This document shows positions 45,986 to 54,468 of a DNA stretch of 64,000 nucleotides, in pieces. The stretch is from Acidobacterium sp. S8 (GTDB taxonomy: Bacteria; Acidobacteriota; Terriglobia; Terriglobales; Acidobacteriaceae). The notes beneath the pieces are model-generated. The model worked only from the letters and a program-made list of their open reading frames with translations, was not told where the DNA came from and searched no databases. Where the stretch lies: assembly GCF_009765985.1 (NCBI RefSeq), contig NZ_LMUM01000024.1, positions 50,104 through 114,103 on the forward strand. The letters run 5' to 3'. Made by a program: the position numbers and the translations under genes. Numbering within the stretch: the stretch's first letter is position 1; each line of letters begins with the position of its first letter.

Positions 45986-46290
45986 GCCATCTCTCTCTCA
46001 TCCCAGGCGACGGCGCGTGTCCATGCCCCACCCGTGCCGTGGACTAAAACTGAAGATAATGCGGAATGCCGCGAACGCCCGTCCAGCATCGCTTCCGGCA
46101 CGCGAATATCTTCATCTGGAAACAAATGAAACGGTGCGTCGACGTGCCTGGCGGTGTGGGTTATCATTTCCAACCGTTCGACATTCGCCGATTCAATAGC
46201 AGTGAGATGCGGAATCGTCATTGTAGTCGGCCGGAACGCCGGCCACTGCGGTACCTTATTGAAGATGGGCTGGCTGAAGTCGTAAATCAT
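45982..46290 (-). pseudogene. Cyclase/kynurenine-formamidase-like protein, 5' fragment
   Basis: The N-terminus matches the cyclase family: MIYDFSQPIFNKVPQWPAFR, then MITHTARHVDAPFHLF, where the usual metal motif is HTGTHVDAPxH. The second half (about residues 66-102) does not resemble the family, and a full enzyme has 210-260 residues. Its start overlaps the enolase-family stop and its stop overlaps the membrane-protein start (ATGA both sides), so the frame may still be translated as a coupler. The first Thr of THVDAPFH is Arg, which would affect metal binding. Confidence 0.7.
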
Positions 46291-47396
46291 TGACTTCTCC
46301 AGCTAAGGAACTGCTTCGCGTCGGAATGCTTGAAGATCAGTCCCATGCCGGGTCGGGATCGATCAGGCTTCAACTCACCGTCCTTGGCCGGAATGAAACC
46401 ATCGAAGAGCATCGCCTCGATCCGCGCGTGATCATGGAAATATTCGACGTGCCGGAAGGCGGAGACGACGCAACCCACATGCATGTGAAGGGAGGGCGCG
46501 CAGTGCGCGGAGATGGGAATGCCAAAACTTGCTGCAATAGCAGCTCCTTCCAGAAAGCCGGTGAAGCCTTTGCAGCGGGTCGCGTCCAGTTGCAGGACAT
46601 CCACTGCTTGTCCCTCGATCATGTGCCGAAAATAGAAAGAGTCGTAGCCATACTCCCCGGCTGCAATCTCGATGGCACCGGGGGCGCGGTCGCGCACGCG
46701 GCGGAGGCCATCGAGATCATCGGAGCTGACAGGCTCTTCAAACCATGTGACATCAAGCGCTGCGAATTTGTCCGCAAAGGCGATGGCTTGTCGCACGTCG
46801 TAAGCACCATTCGCATCCACAAATAGATTCGTGGATGGCCCGATGGCATCGCGAGCCGATTGAACTCTAGCCACATCCACATTCGGCTCTGCGCCGACCT
46901 TCATCTTTACGCTCTTCAGACCTTCTGCAACCCACCCCGACAGTTGTGCCGCCAGTTGGTGGTGACTGTAGGTAGTAAATCCTCCACTCCCGTATGCAGA
47001 CACACTCACTTGAGCGGTACCAAAGAGATCGAGGAGGGAGGAGCCGAGCAGCTTGGCTTTGAGGTCCCAGAGAGCGACATCAAGGCCTGAGATCGCCATG
47101 GATGCAATCCCGCGGCTGCCGTCGTTCCGTATCTGTCGGAGCATGCTTGTGTGGAGACTGGGAATATGGATCGGCGATCGCTGCAGCAAGCACTTACGTG
47201 CCAGATAATCGGCCACGAATGCGGTGGCTTGATTGCCGTAGCTGTACCCAAATCCGACCTCGCCCCCTGCATGAATTTCGCAAATGATGAGCGTCGTGGA
47301 ATCCCATTGCAACGTACCATCGCCTTCAGGAGCATCGGTCGGTATCGTATAGGCGGAAACGTTCACCCTTCCCACGGAAATGTCCGACGGCTTCAT
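46287..47396 (-). CDS. Enolase-superfamily enzyme (mandelate racemase/muconate lactonizing type)
   Basis: Residues of about 1-120 form the capping domain; the barrel then shows the catalytic Lys in LKSVKMKVGAE, metal ligands in LFVDANGAYD (Asp), VTWFEEPVSSDD (Glu) and AAGEYGYDSFYF (Glu), the base region VLQLDATRCKGFTGF and PISAHCAPSLHMHVG. All three metal ligands and the KxK motif are present, so it should be active. Family members dehydrate or epimerise sugar acids. It heads the minus-strand operon leading to a cyclase fragment, membrane protein and GMC dehydrogenase, consistent with aldonate or uronate metabolism; the substrate is not determined. Confidence 0.9.
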   Translation of the reverse strand: MKPSDISVGRVNVSAYTIPTDAPEGDGTLQWDSTTLIICEIHAGGEVGFGYSYGNQATAFVADYLARKCLLQRSPIHIPSLHTSMLRQIRNDGSRGIASMAISGLDVALWDLKAKLLGSSLLDLFGTAQVSVSAYGSGGFTTYSHHQLAAQLSGWVAEGLKSVKMKVGAEPNVDVARVQSARDAIGPSTNLFVDANGAYDVRQAIAFADKFAALDVTWFEEPVSSDDLDGLRRVRDRAPGAIEIAAGEYGYDSFYFRHMIEGQAVDVLQLDATRCKGFTGFLEGAAIAASFGIPISAHCAPSLHMHVGCVVSAFRHVEYFHDHARIEAMLFDGFIPAKDGELKPDRSRPGMGLIFKHSDAKQFLSWRSQ

Positions 47397-47422
47397 CTCT
47401 GCGGTACCCCCTAATCACGCGG

Positions 47423-49167
47423 TTATACCAGCTCGCGGACCTTATCATGTGCATTCGTCAGCGCGATCTTCATACGGTTTGGCTCGCCGCGCACGAGAGC
47501 CTCTGCTAATTTCAGAGCCTGGCCTGCCTTGATCTTTGCCGGCATGGGAGGAGTGAATTCGTCGACCACCGCCTCGATCAGTACCGGACCTGGGCGTCCA
47601 ACTACACTATCGATTTGGCTACCGCACGTAGCGGGATCTTCGATCTGAATGGCTTAGAGTCCGGCACCCCGTGCTATGGTCACAAAGTCGGCAGGATACA
47701 GATCGCAGGCGTATTCAGGATTTCCGAGGAAGACCATCTGTTCCCATTTGATCTGCCCAAGTGTGTTGTCTTTGATCACGATGATTTTGATGTTCAGCTT
47801 GTAGGCAGCAACAGTGATCAACTCGCCCAGCAGCATACTCAAGCCACCATCGCCAATGATGCAGAAGACCGGCCGATCCGGATATGCGACCGCCGCCGCA
47901 ATGGCGTAAGGCAAGCCACAAGCCATGGTGGCAAGGTTTCCCGAGCAACTATGCTTTTGGCCGCGCAACGCAGGCACGTAACGCGCCCACCAGGTCGTAA
48001 TCGTACCTGAATCTTAGGTCACAATCGCATTCGATGGAATACGCTTGCCTAACTCCCAGCCTACGACCTGCGGCTTCATCGGCTTATCCGGTCGCGTCCC
48101 ACGCTCTTCCATGAGCTTCTGCCACTCGGCCTTGGCCTTCTGAGCTTTTTCAAGAAAACCCTTGTCATGCTTTTCGAGCAGTGGAAGCAGCGCGCGAATC
48201 GTGTTTTTTGCGTCTCCAATGAGGCCGACATCAGCGGGATGGCGAAGACTAATGCGCTGAGGATCGATATCGATCTGCACACATTTGACCGATCCAGGCT
48301 CGGGAAGAAATTCGATATATGGGAAAGATGTTCCCACCATAAGAAGCGTGTCGCATCCTTCAATGGCATCCTGCGAAGGTTCGGTCCCCAGCAAGCCGAT
48401 CCCACCGGTGGTGTAAGGGCTGTCATCCGGAACAGCAGCTTTACCCAGGAGAGCCTTGATGATTGGGGCGCCGAGCATTTCTGCCAGCTCTTCCAGTTCC
48501 AGGGTGGCGTGCAATCCGCCTTGACCGGTTAATATGGCGATCTTCTTTCCACGATTGAGAATATCCGCGGCATGCACCAACTCGATGCGAGCGGGAAGCT
48601 GGTCGAAGTATGCTGGAATCGCCGAGGTGTGGTGTATCGGGTTCCTCTCCGAGCGTCCCTTCTTGATCTCCTGAACCTGTACGTCCACGGGAATGGTGAT
48701 ATGAGCTACGCCACGGGATGCCAAGGCCCGCGGATCGCCAGATCGGCCACGCTTTCCATATGCGCTCCGCTCATGATTCGCTCGTTATAAACTGCGACAT
48801 CGATGAAAAGCTTATCTAAAGCTACATCCTGTTGAGTAAAGGTCCCAATCAGATCACTATGCTGCAGACCTGTAATAGCAAGCACCGGCGCATGGTCCAA
48901 CTTCGCATCGTACAAGCCATTCAGGAGGTGAATGCCTCCCGGGCCGGATGTCGCGATACACACCCCCAGCTTACCGGTGAACTTCGCGTAGGCACAGGCC
49001 ATGAAAGCCGCAGCCTCCTCATGCCGCACATGAATAAACCGTATCCGTTCCTTCTGCTTGCGAAGGGCTTCGAAGACCCCATTGATGCCGTCGCCCGGCA
49101 GACCGAATATGGTGTCGACCCCCCACGCGAGCAGTCGTTCTACGAGTATGTCCGATGCGTCAGTCAT
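47423..49167 (-). pseudogene. TPP-dependent enzyme (pyruvate oxidase/acetolactate synthase family), multiply broken
   Basis: From ATG 49167: ASDILVERLLAWGVDTIFGL, the conserved Glu in RHEEAAAFMACAYAKF, then a two-base insertion near 48728 (DLAIR-GPWHPVA-stop versus RALASRGVAHITIPVD). The middle domain (ILTGQGGLHATLELEELAEM, GDAKNTIRALLP) runs to an in-frame TAA at 48014-48016, continues with GNLATMACGLPYAIAAA and the TPP motif IGDGGLSML...DNT, meets a second TAA at 47654-47656, and ends VVDEFTPPMPAKIKAGQALK to 47423. With lesions repaired it has about 580 residues, matching pyruvate:quinone oxidase (PoxB)-like proteins. Inactive as written. Confidence 0.9.
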
Positions 49168-49336
49168 ACATATGTATCTCCGAGACAGGCTAGTCCCTAT
49201 TTGGCTGGACAGACGATTGGACGCGCGTTTGGTCAGGCGGGTTTCATGAGGAGATAAATGAGGCGATCAAACAACGCCGCTTTCGATGAGACTCAACGTA
49301 TTTCGCTTCATTGGCATCCAAGATCAAGAGGATGCC

Positions 49337-49768
49337 ATGCGTTCCAAACAGATTGCTGAAAATCCCAGGACTTTAATCGTCATCCTAGACACGGGAGACG
49401 AAATTCTCTCCTCTCTCAAGTTAGTCGCTCAAACTGAACAGCTGGCTGGCAGTAGTTTCAAGGCAATCGGCGCCCTCAGCGGTGTCGAATTGGGTTGGTT
49501 CAATTGGGAGACCAAGAAGTATCAAACCGCGATCAAGCTACAGGAACAGGTCGAGCTACTCTCTCTTATTGGAGACATCGCGCTGAAAGATGATAAGCCA
49601 CAGATTCATGCCCATCTGGTCATCGGGCGCAAAGACGGAACCGCCCACGGAGGTCACCTTCTAAGCGCGAAGGTTCGTCCGACCTGCGAGATCATCATCA
49701 CCGAAAGTCCAAAACATCTTCAGAAAGAAATTAATCCTGAATCCGGCATTGCTCTCATCCGCCTGTGA
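49337..49768 (+). CDS. PPC/DUF296 domain protein
   Basis: ATG 49337 (AGAGGATGCC upstream) is preferred to 49286. The 143-residue product matches the plant-and-prokaryote-conserved (PPC, DUF296) domain: RTLIVILDTGDEILSSLKLV, SSFKAIGALSGVELGWFNWE, KPQIHAHLVIGRKDGTAHGG and TCEIIITE. Prokaryotic members are trimeric small proteins; some are called DNA-binding by analogy with plant AT-hook proteins, but the biochemical role is unclear. It begins a short plus-strand unit with the broken Gfo/Idh gene, 48 bases downstream. Confidence 0.85.
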   Translation: MRSKQIAENPRTLIVILDTGDEILSSLKLVAQTEQLAGSSFKAIGALSGVELGWFNWETKKYQTAIKLQEQVELLSLIGDIALKDDKPQIHAHLVIGRKDGTAHGGHLLSAKVRPTCEIIITESPKHLQKEINPESGIALIRL

Positions 49769-49816
49769 GCGGAGCTCAAAAGGGCTGCCAAAGATCCGAA
49801 GTATAAGGAATTGTTC

Positions 49817-50333
49817 ATGGGAATCAAAGAGCTAATCGGGATAGAATCGGAACGCAAAATCCGGTACGCGATCGTGGGGCTCGGCGATATTGCTCAGGAA
49901 GACATGATGCCAGGAGTTGAACACACGGGCAATTCCGAGATCTCTGCGCTCATTACTTCAGATCCAGTTAAGGCTGATGAACTCGGGAAGAAGTATGGTG
50001 TTGCAGCGGTCTTCGGCTACGAGAATTTCAGGAAGCGCTCACTTCTGGAATCTTCGACGCGATTTGGCGGAGAGCTCAAGTACTTCTCCGAATGCATCCT
50101 CAATAACGAAAATCCAGAACCGGAATGGAGAAGAAGGCTTCGCCGATGTCCGGGTCCTAGAAGGGATTATTGCAGCGCTAGAAAGTGGAAAATCTTCAGC
50201 ATTAGCTCCATTGACACGGTCACCGCGAATCAACACGGAGCGTCAGAAGACCACTTTACGGGCTGCTTCGACTCCCGAACTCGTTCATGCCGGTAGTCCC
50301 GGCAGAGGCGCGGAAAAGAAGCCTAAGAATTGA
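49817..50333 (+). pseudogene. Gfo/Idh/MocA oxidoreductase with internal deletion and frameshift
   Basis: ATG 49817 (AAGGAA upstream) starts the NAD-binding domain (KIRYAIVGLGDIAQEDMMPG, ISALITSDPVKADELGKKYG). At about 50035 the sequence jumps to the family's C-terminal region (FGGELKYFSECILNNENPEP), a loss of about 200 residues including the catalytic EKP motif. A frameshift near 50125 follows, after which NGEEGFADVRVLEGIIAALE continues in another frame to 50333. A normal enzyme has about 370-390 residues. Not functional. Confidence 0.85.
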
Positions 50334-50560
50334 CCGTAAGCGTTGCGCCTTAAGGAGGCAAAGCTATGCCATTTCCTCAGATTCGATGCGAGTGCCCTCA
50401 AGCATTCCGCAAAAGTCCAAGATAAGAGCGGAAAACGCGCGTATTACACGTCGTGAAATCTTTTGGCAAAGCAGTGGTTCAGCGCTTCCAATGGCGAAGG
50501 ATTTCTCCCGGCAATGGTTGATTTAAAATCTGGTCTACTTCGGCTGCCCTGCCAGGTGAC
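50334..50560. other. Intergenic; orphan ribosome site with 19-codon frame
   Basis: TAAGGAGGCAAAGCT precedes ATG 50365, an almost ideal ribosome site, but the frame stops after 19 codons (MPFPQIRCECPQAFRKSPR). A neighbouring frame continues IRAENARITRREIF, so a frameshifted remnant is possible. Not recognised. Confidence 0.35.
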
Positions 50561-51508
50561 TCACCCTGGCAGTTGCGGAGCCAGCTTTTGAACGGCCGGA
50601 CTGTCGGAGCCTAACCAGTCCGGATGCCGGGCGGTGGTATCAAAGTGGGCCGTCGTCTTGAAGAGTTCGTACTTTCCACTTAGTGCAGCCTCCTGGGTTT
50701 TCGAGACTAACTCTGCCACAGCACTTTCATCCATAAGTTTGAATGATTTGACGGAAGCGAAAGCCTGATCCAACAATTGCTGGTTGTTGATTCCGGTAAT
50801 GAGTACCGACAGAGGGAGATTCAATGAATAATGCAGGCAATCCATCGGCTGAACAACGCCGGACTTGAGAATGACTCCGCTCCCGAAGCACTTCATCCCC
50901 AACACTCCAATCTGCTGTTTCACAGCCCGGGGGACCACTAGCTGCGAGAAGCTGCGAAAATGCGCATCCATAATGTTGAGCGGCATTTGAACGGTGTCGA
51001 AACGGAAGCCGTGTTTCTGGGCGACGTCCATCATATACAGATGAATATGTGGATCTTTATGCCCTGTGAAGCCGATGAATCGAATCTTGCCCTCTTGCTT
51101 GGCTGCCAATACGGCTTCCATGGACCCGCCTTCGCTAAAGATACGATCGGGATCGTCATACCGCAGCACCTCGTGATGCTGCAGCAAATCGATGTGATCC
51201 ACTTTGAGCCTTTTCAGTGATTCATCAATCTGGCTCGTCGCCACTTCCTTTGTGCGCCCGTCTATCTTGGTCATGACGAAGGCCTTCTGTCCGTAGCCGC
51301 CCTGGGATAGCGCTTTTCCTACCCGTTCTTCGCTTCGTCCCTCGTTGTAATCCCACGAGTTGTCCAGAAAATTGATGCCACGATCCAAACCCTCATGGAT
51401 GAGTCGCACAGCGTCATCTTCGGTAACACTAGCTTGCCCCAGATGTGAGCCACCCAGCCCAATGACAGAGACCTGAACACCGGTCGAGCCCAGGTCGCGA
51501 TAGAGCAT
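50561..51508 (-). CDS. Aldo/keto reductase
   Basis: ATG 51508 gives MLYRDLGSTGVQVSVIGLGG, the normal AKR N-terminus; in-frame upstream ATGs only add non-homologous residues. The barrel has the catalytic tetrad: Asp and Tyr in NFLDNSWDYNEG, Lys in FVMTKIDG, His in DLLQHHEV, followed by the NADPH region (LGMKCFGSG, ITGINNQQLLDQAFA). 315 residues is normal. It reduces an aldehyde or ketone with NADPH; substrate unknown. Its 5' end is back to back with a DUF892 fragment on the plus strand. A stand-alone gene by spacing. Confidence 0.88.
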   Translation of the reverse strand: MLYRDLGSTGVQVSVIGLGGSHLGQASVTEDDAVRLIHEGLDRGINFLDNSWDYNEGRSEERVGKALSQGGYGQKAFVMTKIDGRTKEVATSQIDESLKRLKVDHIDLLQHHEVLRYDDPDRIFSEGGSMEAVLAAKQEGKIRFIGFTGHKDPHIHLYMMDVAQKHGFRFDTVQMPLNIMDAHFRSFSQLVVPRAVKQQIGVLGMKCFGSGVILKSGVVQPMDCLHYSLNLPLSVLITGINNQQLLDQAFASVKSFKLMDESAVAELVSKTQEAALSGKYELFKTTAHFDTTARHPDWLGSDSPAVQKLAPQLPG

Positions 51509-51569
51509 TTCACCACGCATCGTGCCCGCGGTTGAAACTCGCGGAATGCGACTGGCAGCAGCTTCGGAT

Positions 51570-51812
51570 GAAGATTCGGACACGATCAAAGATGTGACCG
51601 ATCCTACCATTCGCAATATCGCTCTCATCGGTGCGGCGCAGCAAGTGGAACATCACGAGATCGCTGTCTACGGAACATTGCGGCATTGGGCCGAAATCCT
51701 TGGCCTAAAGGAAGATATCACCGTCCTCGAATCGATTGAGAAAGAGGAAGAAAATGCCGACCAGCTTCTCACGGAAATATCGGGTCGGGTAAATACACAG
51801 GCAGCAGCCTGA
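51570..51812 (+). pseudogene. DUF892 (YciE/YciF-type ferritin-like) C-terminal fragment
   Basis: The plus strand encodes the last half of a DUF892 protein: DVTDPTIRNIALIGAAQQVE, HHEIAVYGTLRHWAEILGLK and EEENADQLLTEISGRVN. The frame's 5' extension overlaps the antisense start of the aldo/keto reductase gene and does not resemble DUF892, so the gene lost its first half at this junction. A complete DUF892 gene lies 150 bases away on the other strand; the two are homologous but clearly diverged. Confidence 0.8.
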
Positions 51813-51838
51813 TTACATTATGACAATTGTATTTTCAG

Positions 51839-51877
51839 AAAGCCTGCAATCTCAGAGCGTGAGATTGCAGGCTTTTT
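51839..51877. terminator. Strong bidirectional terminator
   Basis: Arms 51839-51854 and 51860-51875 are perfect 16-base inverse repeats with a 5-base loop; TTTTT follows on the plus strand and the A-rich 5' flank gives T's on the minus strand. Serves the DUF892 fragment (+) and the complete DUF892 gene (-). Confidence 0.92.
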
Positions 51878-51959
51878 CGTGAACATAATTTAATCTCAAC
51901 GCTGCCAAGTATCGACGTTAGTTAAAGAGCGGTTCCGTCACCATCCAAGCTTAGATGAA

Positions 51960-52454
51960 TCAACCTTGTTGTTTGGCTTGAGCATTGACCTGCTTCGAAG
52001 CTTCGGTTAACGTCCTATCGGCATTTTTCTCTTCTGCCAACGTCTCATCGAGCAGAGCGGCCACTTCTTTCTGTCCGAGCAACTTGGCAAAGTCCCGAGC
52101 CGAGCCATAGCCTGCCATCTCATAGTGCTCCACTCGCTGGCAGGCGGAAATCAGAGCGGCATCTCGGACGAGGCCCTTTTTGGTGTCTTCTAATACCTCG
52201 GAGCCTTCTTCAAGCACGCCTTTCATACCGACACATGCCTTTCCAGTCATCTTCTTACCGAGGATTTCACCGATTTTCTCCAGCCGTATCACTTGGCCTT
52301 TAGTCTCTTCAAGATGATTCGCGAGACCTTGTTGCAGCTCCGGTGTCGAAACAGCCTTGATGATTTTGGGCAAGGCTCGAACAATCTGTTTTTCTGCGGA
52401 ATATAGATCCTTCAACTCGTCTATCAGTAGCTCTTCTAAAGTTCCAATGCTCAT
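51960..52454 (-). CDS. DUF892 ferritin-like protein (YciE/YciF family)
   Basis: GGAAGGTGAAAA precedes ATG 52454. The 164 residues form the family's four-helix bundle: TLEELLIDELKDLYSAEKQI, ALPKIIKAVSTPELQQGLAN, HLEETKGQVIRLEKIGEILG, RDAALISACQRVEHYEMAGY, EEKNADRTLTEASKQVN. Conserved Glu and His residues (DELKDLYSAEKQ, HLEET, RVEHYE, EEKNAD) resemble the di-iron site of ferritin-like proteins. Members are induced by osmotic or other stress; the precise role is unknown. Ends about 80 bases from the shared terminator. Confidence 0.9.
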   Translation of the reverse strand: MSIGTLEELLIDELKDLYSAEKQIVRALPKIIKAVSTPELQQGLANHLEETKGQVIRLEKIGEILGKKMTGKACVGMKGVLEEGSEVLEDTKKGLVRDAALISACQRVEHYEMAGYGSARDFAKLLGQKEVAALLDETLAEEKNADRTLTEASKQVNAQAKQQG

Positions 52455-52829
52455 TTTTCACCTTCCGTTTGATGAGATATGGAGCGAGCCGTAATAGTTG
52501 TACTGACAGCAAGTCGCGATGCGATTGAATTACCTACGTCTACTTCAATCTCTTAGAACTCGATGCTGATCTCTGAATTGTGCTCTGATGAGTGGCACAA
52601 CATAGCAACTCATCCCCAATAACAGTCGTTAGCCAACCACATACTATTCGCCATTTGGCCAATACGTAGTCGACAAATGGCGTCCCTCAGTTCTGGGAAA
52701 CGTCAGCTTCGGTTACGTCAGGCTTCCAGTGGTACAGCTCACGGACCTGAGAAGTTCCAACAATTCCATATGACCGTCACCGAAAACGTGGCTGTTCAAT
52801 GTTTTCCGAAGGTTGGCGACCCTATTTGC
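52455..52829. other. Intergenic, nothing supported
   Basis: 375 bases between the DUF892 gene and a small membrane protein gene. The only long frame, plus 52677-52862, has no homologous look and no ribosome site. Confidence 0.5.
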
Positions 52830-53015
52830 CTAGACCGCATTTTTGACTTCCGAAATCAGTGAACCAACTGGATTGGTAACAGCCTGTGTGGTGATTGATA
52901 ATATTGATTCGCCTCGTCGATACATCAGGTAAGCCGCAATCACCCCAGAAGCTATCGTCGCAAAAAAGATCAGTTTTCTTAGGACTCTATGTTCTGAATG
53001 GACTTCTGTCACCAT
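52830..53015 (-). CDS. Small membrane protein
   Basis: ATG 53015 has AGGAGTCTTTT directly upstream, favouring it over a start at 53072. The 61-residue protein has a charged N-terminus (VTEVHSEHRVLRK), one membrane helix (LIFFATIASGVIAAYLMY) and a polar C-terminal half (SILSITTQAVTNPVGSLISE). It resembles YtxH-like small stress membrane proteins in outline only. It may belong with the DUF892 stress gene downstream on the same strand. Confidence 0.55.
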   Translation of the reverse strand: MVTEVHSEHRVLRKLIFFATIASGVIAAYLMYRRGESILSITTQAVTNPVGSLISEVKNAV

Positions 53016-53415
53016 AAAAGACTCCTCGTAGACTTTCTTTAATCTAGATGCAGATTCACCCCGTAAAGACACGAGGTCCTATGCGTCTAATTAAATCGTA
53101 ATACGGCATATCGCAGTGGTCACTCTTCTACACAAGCCAATCTAAATCTGATTTTTAACGTCACCCGACAGCTTGCAGCTCATCCGTCGGTGAGTGGAGT
53201 CGGGGTGGATCTTTGGTGAGCCCTTCGCATTAAATTTTCCTGCGGGATATCCCCAACGGAAATTTTCCACTGAACTTAAGCGACGCTCCTTACAATCGAC
53301 TTTTGATTCATATGAGATGCACTGATGGCAGCTGCGATTGAGGGGTAGCAGACCTTTTTGACTCATTGACGCATCTATATGGCCAAGAGCGGCTTCCAGG
53401 ATCTTGGAGCACGAT
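53016..53415. other. Intergenic, nothing supported
   Basis: 400 AT-rich bases before the glycosyltransferase gene. No protein-like frame; the promoter of that gene probably lies here but no clear -35/-10 pair stood out. Confidence 0.5.
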
Positions 53416-54468
53416 ATGCGCATCGGACTAATCGCCTCCCCCTTTATCTCCGTTCCGCCCACCGCTTATGGCGGAACAGAATTATTTGTTGCGAATCTTG
53501 CTGAGAGCCTCAGACGCCTGAATGTGGACGTGACTGTATACGCGAACGGCGACTCTACGGTGAAAGCCGATCTGCGCTGGGTATATCCAAATCAGGATTG
53601 GCCCCTCGCCGCAGAGATGTCGGGCTTGACGAAGGATCTTGATCACACCTCATGGTCGATTAAGGATGCGGCGGGAAGCTGCGACCTTGTGCATGTGAGT
53701 AATGCTCTGGCTGTTCCCTTCTCTCGTTTTAGCCCGTTGCCGTTCGTTTGTACTTTGCATCATCCGTGCGAACCCTCCATCACCGACTTATATGAGCGAT
53801 ATAAAAATGTTACTTACGTTTCGATTAGTCATCACCAAGCATCCGTGCATCCGACTTTAACCCCTGAGATGATCCACCACGGATTGGATCTTTCGCGCTA
53901 CCGCTTTTCCGCGGAGAAGGACCCCTACGTTTGTTTCCTGGGACGGATATGCCCAATTAAGGGAACGCATAATGCGATTGCGATTGCCAAAAAGCTGGGT
54001 ATGCCGTTGAAGATTGCCGGAGAGGTGCAGCCCATTTTCCAAAGCTATTATGACGGTCAGGTGCGCCCCCAGGTGGACGGGCGAAATGTCGAGTTTCTGG
54101 GCGAGGCGGACTTTTCGATGAAAAATGATTTGTTGAGCCGAGCGACTGCGTTGTTGTTCCCGATCGAATGGGAAGAGCCATTTGGCTTGGTGATAATCGA
54201 AGCGATGGCCTGTGGCACACCGGTCATTGCCTTTCCTGGAGGCGCAGTCGAGGAGATAGTAGCCGACGGCATCTCTGGCGCCGTCTGTCAGAATGTAAAA
54301 GATGCCGTCAGGGCGCTGACAATAGACCGCTTCGATGCGCGGATCGTACGGGCCTATGCCGAACAGCACTTCTCCGCGGTAGCCATGGCGCGCCAGTATC
54401 ACCAACTTTACATGAGCATACTCAGCGGGGGGCTTGCCCCCGTTGGAAGAGACGAGGAAGCTGCTTGA
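53416..54468 (+). CDS. Glycosyltransferase family 4
   Basis: ATG 53416 follows GGAGCACGAT. N-terminal donor-independent domain: MRIGLIASPFISVPPTAYGG, TELFVANLAESLRRLNVDVT; C-terminal GT-B domain: VCFLGRICPIKGTHNAIAIA, and the E-x7-E retaining motif EWEEPFGLVIIEAMACGTPV. These identify a GT4 retaining transferase using a nucleotide sugar. At 350 residues it is normal. Its stop overlaps the start of the glycogen-debranching-type gene by three bases (TTG 54465), so the two form an operon, suggesting alpha-glucan or trehalose metabolism. The acceptor is not identifiable. Confidence 0.88.
   Translation: MRIGLIASPFISVPPTAYGGTELFVANLAESLRRLNVDVTVYANGDSTVKADLRWVYPNQDWPLAAEMSGLTKDLDHTSWSIKDAAGSCDLVHVSNALAVPFSRFSPLPFVCTLHHPCEPSITDLYERYKNVTYVSISHHQASVHPTLTPEMIHHGLDLSRYRFSAEKDPYVCFLGRICPIKGTHNAIAIAKKLGMPLKIAGEVQPIFQSYYDGQVRPQVDGRNVEFLGEADFSMKNDLLSRATALLFPIEWEEPFGLVIIEAMACGTPVIAFPGGAVEEIVADGISGAVCQNVKDAVRALTIDRFDARIVRAYAEQHFSAVAMARQYHQLYMSILSGGLAPVGRDEEAA

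Noticed and set aside
53142..53462. 106-codon minus-strand frame before the GT4 gene
   Set aside because: Runs antisense into the GT4 start and shows no domain or ribosome site.
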